A stretch of 64,000 nt of DNA from Polaribacter vadi (GTDB taxonomy: Bacteria > Bacteroidota > Bacteroidia > Flavobacteriales > Flavobacteriaceae). The position numbers and the translations under genes are program-made. The notes beneath the pieces are model-generated. The model worked only from the letters and a program-made list of their open reading frames with translations, searched no databases and had not been told where the DNA came from. The number at the start of each line of letters is the position of its first letter. Position 1 is the stretch's first letter. The stretch spans positions 2,346,001 through 2,410,000 of the forward strand of contig NZ_CP017477.1 of NCBI RefSeq assembly GCF_001761365.1, read 5' to 3'. Positions 24,876-33,062 of the stretch are shown here, piece after piece.

Positions 24876-27800
24876 TTATTGAAACTCAAAAGACTCCAGT
24901 CTCAAACCTTTCATATTATTTGATTCGATGGTGATTTTATAAGTTCCTGCATTTATAAATCCTCCTGATGTGGTATTTAAAATTTTCCATTTTTCTTTTT
25001 GAATCGGAAATTCTATATCATCATTTCTAAGTAAAATACCGTTTGCATCTTCAATTTTTAATCTAACTTTTATTGGGTTATCATTCATATTCATAAATCG
25101 ATAACGCATTAAATACATATTTGCTACACCAGGATTTACTATAAAAGTCAAACTGTTTTTTGTATTTTGTGTAAATTCTATATAATCACTTTTCTTGAAA
25201 AACGCTTTTTTAATTCCGTAACCAGTGGCTGTTCCATTTTCGGCTTCTAATTTTAAGATAGCACGATTTTCTTTCTCATCCATATTATATACTGGAATTA
25301 CAGCAATGGTGTACATATCGCAATCAGCACAATTTTTCACACTTTCAAAAACAATCTTTTCTCCTTTTTCGGCTTCTTTTTGATATACAACAAACAAAGT
25401 TCCTTTTGAATTCTGAATGGTATCTGTGGTTTCTTTAAAGTCGTTTAACCAGTTTGGTTTTTCAATTAATTTAGCTTCCACAGCTATGTAAATATTTGAG
25501 TGTTCTTTAGAAATAAAGCTTCCAACAATTTCTTCTTTTAGAACATTTGGAAAACGTATATAATCAGCACCATATAGTAAAGATGGTAGTTTCGTGAAAT
25601 TTACATCAGAATTTTGATATTGTTTATCTGTAATATTTAACCATGATACCACTTCATAATTTGTATTTATAGAAGCATTCTGAATATTTTTAGGAGAAGC
25701 ATTTGCTGGTTGTATCTTTTTATCTAAGCTTGCAATAGCAATAGCAGAAATAACAGCTTGTCCAGATTTAGCGATGGGAAAAGAAATATTTAATCGACCA
25801 TTTTTTACATTAACCTTATATGTTTTTTTAAGCGCCGTATTTGTTCCTACTTCAGACCAAATATCTAAATTTTCCTCTACCTTTTCGTTATTAATAGCAA
25901 TATCGAAAACACGCCATTCTTTACAATTCATGCCACCTCCAACACCATACCAAGGTTCGTTAAAATATAGTTCTACTAAATAATCTCCCTCTGGAACTGG
26001 AAATTTATATTGTAGTTTATCTGCTCCGTATCTAAAATCTTGAAATAATTTCCAATCCTTTGTATTTTTAATAGCGTCAAATGTTGTTCGTTGACTTGCA
26101 TAAAAAGCTGGTAAATCTTCAAAACTATCTGTCCATGATTTAGAACCCCAAGTATCATCTTTGGTTTGATGAACATCTGCAAACCAAGTATTCCCAAAAG
26201 TATCTTCATAATTAGCGCCACCACTATTTACTCTATATATGTAATTATAACCAACTTGTGGTTTTAAAATATCATTTTTATCTGAGATCAGCTTATTAAA
26301 ATTTGGTGCTTCTGGTAAATTGTTTAAAATAATATAATCTTTGGCAACTGCTTTTCCGTTTACATAACCAACTGCGTACAACACATTATATCTTATATTT
26401 ACATTACTCCATGTAAAATGTTCTCCTTTAATTCCTGAGTTTTTCAACTTACCAAGTGAGCTATTATCTATATCATTAAAAAGTTCTACTTCATCACAAT
26501 TTGAATATACATTAATATCGTTTTTAATTCCTGCAGATAACCATCGATTAGGCCAAGAATGGGAAACGATATATACCATCGGACTTTCTTTTTTTGAAAC
26601 GTAATTAGCACGATACATATAAAAAGCATCCAAAGGTTCGCCCCAAATAGTAAAAATGCCTTTGTAATTTATAGGACCAACTTTATCAATATCTCTGTAA
26701 CCTTCGCCATTTTGAGTCCGTCCTGGATTTTCGTGAGAATATAATAACCAATGGTATTGACCAACAATTTTATTTTTTACAGATTCTGCTTCTCGGATTT
26801 TTATTTCCATCAATTGTGAAAAACGATTTTCACTTAACGCACCTTTTTGATTAAAGTCGCCTTCGGTATGTAAATCGGCTGTTCTCCAAGCGCCATATTC
26901 ACCATTTAATAATTGTGTTGTTAGTTCTTCTCCATAATTATATGGATTGCCACCATAGGTTCCTGACCAATTTTGAATCACATTCCAATCAGTACCTTCA
27001 CCACCATTGCAAGTTGTTACAATACGTTGTCTTGCAGAAGTTGGATCAAGTTCTCTAATAATCTGGATACACTCTTCTGCAAAAGATTTTGGAATAGTGC
27101 TTTCATTTTGTAAACCCCACATTACAACAGAAGGATTGTTTCTACGCTCTTTAATCCATTCTCTTAATAAGGTTTTAAAATTGGCTTTAAACTCAGGTGT
27201 ATCATACCAAATATGTGCTGAAAACTGACTCCAAAACAAAATACCCTCTTTATCTAAATGCTCTTGATATTTTAAATTATGAGGTTGATGTCCTTCTCTA
27301 AAAGCATTATAACCGGTCGCTTTTACTTGTTCTATTCTTGTTTTTATTTCGGTATTTGAAAAGGAATGACTTTTCCCAATAGCGTGCTCATATTCGCAAG
27401 TTCCGTTTATAAACAACGGTTCATCATTTATAAAAAATCGATTATCATCTCCTTTTCTGTCAATAGGCCAACTTACCCAACGAATTCCATATGGTATTGT
27501 TATCGCATCAACTAATTCTTCATTTTCATAAATTTTTGTTGATAGTTGGTATAAATAAGGATTTTTAGGAGACCATAAACTCGGATTTTTGATTTCTGGA
27601 AGTGTTTGTTTTAGTTCTTTTACATCAGAAATATTTTTTATTTCAGACTTAGCGGAAGCTATTTCTTTTCCTTCTTTATCCAACAAAGTATTTATTACTA
27701 AAATATTTTTAGTAGAAGCACCATAGTTTTTAATTTCTGTTGAAACATGAAGTACAGCTTTATCTCTTGTAGTTGAATTATCATTCCAAATATGAACACC

Positions 27801-28412
27801 AAAAGGTTCTATTTTGATATCATTTGTAATAATTAATGATACAGGTCTAAAAATCCCCATAGGTTGTGAGCCTTCTGAGAAACCCCATTCGCCAGAACAA
27901 CCACCACAAACCCAAGGTAAATCTGCTATAAAAGAAGGATGATGTGCTTTAACGATGATCTTATTTTCAGCATCAAAAGTAATGGCATCTGAAATATTTA
28001 GCGTAAAAGTGGTTCTTCCTCCTTTATGCTCTCCCACTTTTTTGCCATTTACCCAAACTGTAGCGTATGAACCAACTCCTTCAAAAAATAAAAAATGTTG
28101 TTTTTCTTTATTTGAAGCTTCTAATTCTAGTGTTTTATAATACCAAGCTGTTCCGTGTAAATTGCCATGGGAGCTTCTTCTATACCCATAATATTGGTCC
28201 CAATTGTGTGGTACTGAAACTTGTTTCCAAGAAGTATCTGTTTTAATTGTTTTTACAAAATCTTTTTCTGGTTTAGAAATAGAATCTAAAACAATAGATT
28301 GCCAGTCTTTATTTAAGGAAATTACTTTTCTAACCTCAGTTAAATCATCTTTTTTTTTACATGAGGATAAACAAGCTAAAGCAATAAATAATATGTACGT
28401 TAAGTATCTCAT
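24876..28412 (-). CDS. GH2-family glycosidase with malectin-like and extra C-terminal domains
   Basis: From the ATG at 28412, one base after the upstream stop, the protein has 1178 residues and a clean lipobox A-C-L-S-S-C (Cys18). A longer in-frame start at 28457 would overlap the preceding gene and spoil the signal peptide. Residues ~30-200 are a GH2 sugar-binding domain, ~200-310 an Ig-like domain, and ~320-640 a TIM barrel with acid/base Glu437 in W-G-L-Q-N-E-S. I could not place the usual nucleophile motif. Residues ~720-890 are a malectin-like domain (Y-F-N-E-P-W-Y-G), and the final ~170 residues look like a carbohydrate-binding jelly roll. It is much longer than simple GH2 enzymes. The substrate is unknown. 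Confidence 0.82.
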   Translation of the reverse strand: MRYLTYILFIALACLSSCKKKDDLTEVRKVISLNKDWQSIVLDSISKPEKDFVKTIKTDTSWKQVSVPHNWDQYYGYRRSSHGNLHGTAWYYKTLELEASNKEKQHFLFFEGVGSYATVWVNGKKVGEHKGGRTTFTLNISDAITFDAENKIIVKAHHPSFIADLPWVCGGCSGEWGFSEGSQPMGIFRPVSLIITNDIKIEPFGVHIWNDNSTTRDKAVLHVSTEIKNYGASTKNILVINTLLDKEGKEIASAKSEIKNISDVKELKQTLPEIKNPSLWSPKNPYLYQLSTKIYENEELVDAITIPYGIRWVSWPIDRKGDDNRFFINDEPLFINGTCEYEHAIGKSHSFSNTEIKTRIEQVKATGYNAFREGHQPHNLKYQEHLDKEGILFWSQFSAHIWYDTPEFKANFKTLLREWIKERRNNPSVVMWGLQNESTIPKSFAEECIQIIRELDPTSARQRIVTTCNGGEGTDWNVIQNWSGTYGGNPYNYGEELTTQLLNGEYGAWRTADLHTEGDFNQKGALSENRFSQLMEIKIREAESVKNKIVGQYHWLLYSHENPGRTQNGEGYRDIDKVGPINYKGIFTIWGEPLDAFYMYRANYVSKKESPMVYIVSHSWPNRWLSAGIKNDINVYSNCDEVELFNDIDNSSLGKLKNSGIKGEHFTWSNVNIRYNVLYAVGYVNGKAVAKDYIILNNLPEAPNFNKLISDKNDILKPQVGYNYIYRVNSGGANYEDTFGNTWFADVHQTKDDTWGSKSWTDSFEDLPAFYASQRTTFDAIKNTKDWKLFQDFRYGADKLQYKFPVPEGDYLVELYFNEPWYGVGGGMNCKEWRVFDIAINNEKVEENLDIWSEVGTNTALKKTYKVNVKNGRLNISFPIAKSGQAVISAIAIASLDKKIQPANASPKNIQNASINTNYEVVSWLNITDKQYQNSDVNFTKLPSLLYGADYIRFPNVLKEEIVGSFISKEHSNIYIAVEAKLIEKPNWLNDFKETTDTIQNSKGTLFVVYQKEAEKGEKIVFESVKNCADCDMYTIAVIPVYNMDEKENRAILKLEAENGTATGYGIKKAFFKKSDYIEFTQNTKNSLTFIVNPGVANMYLMRYRFMNMNDNPIKVRLKIEDANGILLRNDDIEFPIQKEKWKILNTTSGGFINAGTYKITIESNNMKGLRLESFEFQ

Positions 28413-28413
28413 T

Positions 28414-31089
28414 TTAGTAGAAAAGCCAGTCCACAGCTTCTTTATCATCTTTATCAATTAAACCAACATCTCTAGATTTTATAGGTTGATTTGCATCAAT
28501 AAAACCAAAAATCAACACACGCCCTTTACCAAAAGTTATTTCATTTTCTCCTGGTTGAAACTCATACGTATGAATATTTACCCTTGGCAGTCCTTTTAAC
28601 TTTACTGCGTTTGCTAAAATAACTTCTGCTTCTCCACGTGTATTTCCTGCTGCATTTGTTTCTAAACTAGGCGGAAATAAAAATCTTTTTTGATCTGTAT
28701 TAAAATAGCCAACAACTAACTTTACAGGCTTGTCATTTTTAAATTTAATGTAAGATCCTTTTTTATTTTGATTATCAATCACATAATAAATACCTTGTAA
28801 ATTTTCTAATTCTGGTGCTAATTCTAGCACTTCAGATTCTGGAGTTCCGTATACTTTTGTTCCCTTTTTTAACTTGTATGTTTTTTTATTGTTACTTAGA
28901 ATAGTAACATCAACTGTTTTAAAAGCTGCGCCTTTTTCTCTAACAATTTTCCCGTCTTTTGATGCTTTTAAAAGCGCAATATTTCTTTTTAGATTTGCCA
29001 GTTCTCTTTCATAATGTGGTAATAATTCTTCCCAAGTTTTATTTTTACCATCATCTCCACCAATAGGAATTCTGCGTTGTGCAGTTTGCATGCTATTTGC
29101 ATATAAATATGAATCTTTTGTAAGATTAACTAATTCTTTATAGTGATCTATACTTTTTTCTAAATGTGGAAGTGCTTGGTCTAAATCTTTAATATCGTTA
29201 GAATAACTGTATCGTAAAACTAACAAGGCAGCTTCTACTTTCTCTGAAAAACAGTTTGCAAATGCTTGATAACAATACACATCATTTTTTAAACGATTAA
29301 ATTCTTCAACGTTTTCTGTAACTTCTGGTTTTGCTTTTTCTATTGCATTCACTGCTTTTTTACCATGAGCTACAATTTCATTGATAATCTGGACTGGAGT
29401 TTCACCAACATGAGGTTCATTTTCCCATTCTTTTTTAGCATATTCTAGTAAAATTTCGCCAACAGGCCCACAAGATTCGTAAAAACCTGGATATACTCTC
29501 CATTTATAGGGATTCACTAATTGACTTTCGAACATTCCTAAAAGTAGTGTTTGTCTATTACCTTCTGTAATTCCAAATCTTCTTAATGTTTTAGGAGCTA
29601 TTTCTCCAGTTTCTTCATAAGCTTCTAAAATGTATTTTCCAGCTTCATTGTTGGTTCCATACATTTTTGCTAATTGATTTCCCCAATAATAAATTTCGTC
29701 ATTTCTATCTCTATTATCTTTCCATGCATAGCGTGCCCAGGCTTTATACCAAATCCAATCGCGATTCATTTCTAAAAGTCTTGGTGATGTTTTGTCTGGT
29801 GCATAAGGCCAATCCCAATATGATGTTTGCGGGTACAAATGTAGTGCGTTCGCACCATGAACTTGATGCATCGCTTTTACCGTTTTTTGAATAAAATCGG
29901 GCGAACCATAACGAAACGGTTCTAAGTTAGCTAAAATATGAACGTTTGAAATATGTACAGAACCCAATGAACTTAATGCTCTATGAGTTTCTGCCCAAGG
30001 TCCACGTGGCTCGTAAGTTGTTAAAGACTCGCCCGTATACTTACTCATGGTATACAAATTTTTATATAACGGTAGTGCTTCTTCCATAACTAATGGAGCA
30101 TCAGTATCGTGTGACCTTAAAATAATGGGAGGTTCTTCCGTCTGTCCTAAGGCTTTTAAACCGTCTTTAACCCCAGGGATAATGGTTTTTGTAAACCATT
30201 CCAAATCATATTCACGTTCCATAGCTTCACCTAATGCTACCAACAACCCAACATTTGGATATTTTTCGATAAAAGCAGCTATAGATTTTTGGGTGTAATC
30301 TGCAATAATTGGTATAATAGGTCTAGATCTATCTTGAGTTTCGATGTTGTAATGTTCAGCAAAAGGTTTAGATACAATAATATTATAGAACATTTGAATA
30401 ATCCAAATACCTCGCTTATTAGCTTCTTCTGTAATGAACTTAAAAATAGCTTCGTTTTTCTTAAAATCTTCATCACTTACTTCTAAGGCAAAAGGATATT
30501 CTTCTAACTTTACCAATGATGCAAATGGATGACCATTCCATAAATACAAAGAATTTAATCGATTCTCAACCATCATATCTAAATACTGTATCCATAGTTC
30601 TTTATCATAAAACCATGGAAAATTTTCTGGTGTGTATGGGTATTCATACACTCCTCTACCTTCTAAATATTTTGTTTTTTGAAGTCCGATACAAGTACCT
30701 CGTAAAACCATTTCTGGACTATCTTTAAAAGTGATTTCTGAAGGAATATTTCCTGTTTCTTTTATTCTATCAGCTAATTCTAATGCGCCATACAAAGCAC
30801 CAGAAGCATCACTGCCAGCAATATAAATAGTTTTATTTGATGTTGCTATTTGAAAACTTTCTTTCTTGTTTGCATCATTTTTTACGGATACAACAATTAT
30901 TTGATTTTTATTTTCTTTTGAAACTTTGTCTGCAACAGCAACAATATATCCTTTATCTGATAAAGTTTCTGAAAGCTTTTTTACACCAAAAGTGATTCTT
31001 GGAGATGTAGCATCACCAACAATTGTTACTTTTTTTTCTGTTGAACATGAAATGATTAAAAATATAAATAGAAGATTAAGATATTTCAT
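28414..31089 (-). CDS. Unclassified glycosidase-like lipoprotein (GH67/GH20-type N-domain plus barrel)
   Basis: An 891-residue protein with lipobox L-I-I-S-C (Cys15). Residues ~20-115 resemble the small alpha/beta domain that precedes the barrel in GH20, GH67 and GH84 (S-G-A-L-Y-G-A-L-E-L-A-D). Residues ~125-480 look like a TIM barrel rich in aromatic and acidic residues, for example N-S-L-Y-L-W-N-G-H-P, L-G-E-A-M-E-R-E-Y and L-R-S-H-D-T-D-A-P. A helical region (~600-720) and a beta-rich tail follow. I cannot name the family; an alpha-glucuronidase- or galacturonidase-like retaining enzyme is possible. It is in the middle of the operon, directly coupled to the GH2 below it. Confidence 0.6.
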   Translation of the reverse strand: MKYLNLLFIFLIISCSTEKKVTIVGDATSPRITFGVKKLSETLSDKGYIVAVADKVSKENKNQIIVVSVKNDANKKESFQIATSNKTIYIAGSDASGALYGALELADRIKETGNIPSEITFKDSPEMVLRGTCIGLQKTKYLEGRGVYEYPYTPENFPWFYDKELWIQYLDMMVENRLNSLYLWNGHPFASLVKLEEYPFALEVSDEDFKKNEAIFKFITEEANKRGIWIIQMFYNIIVSKPFAEHYNIETQDRSRPIIPIIADYTQKSIAAFIEKYPNVGLLVALGEAMEREYDLEWFTKTIIPGVKDGLKALGQTEEPPIILRSHDTDAPLVMEEALPLYKNLYTMSKYTGESLTTYEPRGPWAETHRALSSLGSVHISNVHILANLEPFRYGSPDFIQKTVKAMHQVHGANALHLYPQTSYWDWPYAPDKTSPRLLEMNRDWIWYKAWARYAWKDNRDRNDEIYYWGNQLAKMYGTNNEAGKYILEAYEETGEIAPKTLRRFGITEGNRQTLLLGMFESQLVNPYKWRVYPGFYESCGPVGEILLEYAKKEWENEPHVGETPVQIINEIVAHGKKAVNAIEKAKPEVTENVEEFNRLKNDVYCYQAFANCFSEKVEAALLVLRYSYSNDIKDLDQALPHLEKSIDHYKELVNLTKDSYLYANSMQTAQRRIPIGGDDGKNKTWEELLPHYERELANLKRNIALLKASKDGKIVREKGAAFKTVDVTILSNNKKTYKLKKGTKVYGTPESEVLELAPELENLQGIYYVIDNQNKKGSYIKFKNDKPVKLVVGYFNTDQKRFLFPPSLETNAAGNTRGEAEVILANAVKLKGLPRVNIHTYEFQPGENEITFGKGRVLIFGFIDANQPIKSRDVGLIDKDDKEAVDWLFY

Positions 31090-31109
31090 TAAATAAATGA
31101 TTTTTAAAT

Positions 31110-33035
31110 TTATTGATTTTTAAATATTTTCTTTAAATAACGCACATTGGCTCCATAGTTTTTTACGACTTCACGAACCATAGATGTATCTCTAGAACGT
31201 TCTACAACCAACCACCCTTTCCAATGCATTTTGTCTAAAGTTTGTTTAATTTTTGGTAAATCGATTGCTGGGTCGTTTTCAATCCAATTTCCATCAGTAT
31301 TTGATGCATGAATTTCTCCAATATTATCACGTCCTAATGTTTTTAATTCTTTAGAAATATCTCGTCCATTTTCTATAGCATTGGCAAAATTAAATGCTAT
31401 TTTAATATTTCTGTTTCCTATTTCTTCTAATAACTTTTTTTCTTCAGAAGCAGATAAAGATGTTTCAACAGCAATGATTCCGTTAATTTTCTCCACTTCT
31501 TTTCCTGCCCAACGTAATCTTTCAATAATAGCAGGTCTTAATTCTGGATTTTTCACTAAATCTCCTTGTGTTCCTAATGGTAAATAAGCAACTTCAACAT
31601 TAAACATTTTCATCACATCAATACAATCTAAAACCATTTTTTTATACGTTGGACGTTTGGCAAAAGATTGTGCATAAAAACCAGACATGGCAACAGAACT
31701 AATACCTACTCCAGTTTCTAAGGATTTGTTTTTAAATACTCTTACGCTTGCAGTATCTCCACGTACAAATTTACTATCAAAAGTTTCTCTATTTCCTAAG
31801 CCTCCCATATCCATTTCAATAGCATCAGCTCCAATTTCTTTAGCGCGTCCAAACGCACCTAATTTTTGACGCTTTAAAATCATCCAATCGCAAACAGCTA
31901 CTTTGTAACGTTCTTTTGTTGGTCCTGGCCAAACACCATCTTCAATTGGAAAAGTCACTAATTTTGATGGTTCTATTTTTACATATTTTATTTTTTGACG
32001 ACGCCACGTATATACACAATGTAACATTCCATCTGTACCTTGAATAATAGCAGGATAAGAATATTGACTTATTTTAGAGTCTTCTAAAACCAAAGCTGCA
32101 TTCCAATGAATACCATCTTTAGACGTTGCTATATTTAAAGGGCTTCTATAACTTTTGGTTGTTCCTTCATCTGGCCAAACATGATTGTAAATTAAAGCAT
32201 GTTCACCATTTTTCATGGTAACAGCATCAGTTCCAGAACTGTTATTTGGCATGTTTAATAATTCTAAATCAGACCAAGTCTCACCACTATCTTCAGACCA
32301 TGTACTAAATAAATGTCTATTTCTTGTTCTTCCAATTTGTTGAAGTTTATTATTTTGATGAAATAAAACACTTGGTTGAATGGCATTTATCTTATTTGGA
32401 CCTTTAGGAAGTGTATCTCCCATTTTCCAAGTTTTCCCAAAATCTGGGGTTGATTCCATACGTAAATTCCATCCATTACCTTCTACACTAGAGGGTAGCA
32501 AAAGATTTCCGTTATCTAACAAAACCGGTTTGTTTTTTATAGGTCCTAAAAAACCTTCTGGTAATTTTTCTGGATCTGACCATGAATCACCTCCATCTTT
32601 AGAGCGCATTAACATGCCCCACCAAGTTGACGGACTTGGCCCCACTTTGTAGAACAACATTAAATCACCATCTGGAACTTGATATAAAACAGGATTCCAA
32701 GTTGGGTAACGCAGTGTATCATTTTGAATACCATTTGCAACCTCAATGCCTTCTGTCCATTTTCCATTTTTAAGTTTAGATACCCAAATACCTACATCTG
32801 GATGACGTTCATGTGTACCACCAAACCAAGATGCTACTAAATCACCTTTTGTTGTTTCTACAATTGTTGAAGCATGACATGATAAATAAGGAGCATCATT
32901 ATTAATAAATTCATCAACAATAATTCCTTCTCTCCAAGTTTTATCAGCTAATGCTATTTTCTTTTGTTCTGGCTGATTACAACTTACAAAAAGTAGGACA
33001 AATGAGAGTATAAATGTGGTGTGTATGAATTTCAT
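31110..33035 (-). CDS. Fusion of a sialidase-fold (BNR) domain and a xylose-isomerase-like TIM barrel, lipoprotein
   Basis: A 641-residue protein with lipobox L-L-F-V-S-C (Cys19). Residues ~35-375 form a sialidase-type beta-propeller with Asp-boxes S-K-D-G-G-D-S-W and S-E-D-S-G-E-T-W and the start motif A-S-W-F-G-G-T-H-E-R. Residues ~385-641 resemble AP-endonuclease-2/sugar-phosphate isomerase barrels (I-G-A-D-A-I-E-M-D, V-E-T-S, I-A-F-N-F-A-N, G-E-I-H-A-S-N). Such barrels are normally separate cytosolic proteins, so an exported fusion is unusual. The propeller may cleave an acidic side chain sugar (GH33 includes Kdo-releasing enzymes), or the pair may be a lyase or hydrolase plus epimerase. 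No activity can be fixed from sequence. Confidence 0.72.
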   Translation of the reverse strand: MKFIHTTFILSFVLLFVSCNQPEQKKIALADKTWREGIIVDEFINNDAPYLSCHASTIVETTKGDLVASWFGGTHERHPDVGIWVSKLKNGKWTEGIEVANGIQNDTLRYPTWNPVLYQVPDGDLMLFYKVGPSPSTWWGMLMRSKDGGDSWSDPEKLPEGFLGPIKNKPVLLDNGNLLLPSSVEGNGWNLRMESTPDFGKTWKMGDTLPKGPNKINAIQPSVLFHQNNKLQQIGRTRNRHLFSTWSEDSGETWSDLELLNMPNNSSGTDAVTMKNGEHALIYNHVWPDEGTTKSYRSPLNIATSKDGIHWNAALVLEDSKISQYSYPAIIQGTDGMLHCVYTWRRQKIKYVKIEPSKLVTFPIEDGVWPGPTKERYKVAVCDWMILKRQKLGAFGRAKEIGADAIEMDMGGLGNRETFDSKFVRGDTASVRVFKNKSLETGVGISSVAMSGFYAQSFAKRPTYKKMVLDCIDVMKMFNVEVAYLPLGTQGDLVKNPELRPAIIERLRWAGKEVEKINGIIAVETSLSASEEKKLLEEIGNRNIKIAFNFANAIENGRDISKELKTLGRDNIGEIHASNTDGNWIENDPAIDLPKIKQTLDKMHWKGWLVVERSRDTSMVREVVKNYGANVRYLKKIFKNQ

Positions 33036-33062
33036 AAAATTGCTATTTTAATTCTAATTATT

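Noticed and set aside
24573..24923. 116-codon plus-strand frame over the GH2 start
   Set aside because: Antisense to the conserved jelly-roll region of GH2; no signature.
28413..28457. Longer start of the second GH2
   Set aside because: It overlaps the preceding gene, while ATG 28412 follows its stop by one base and gives a clean lipobox.
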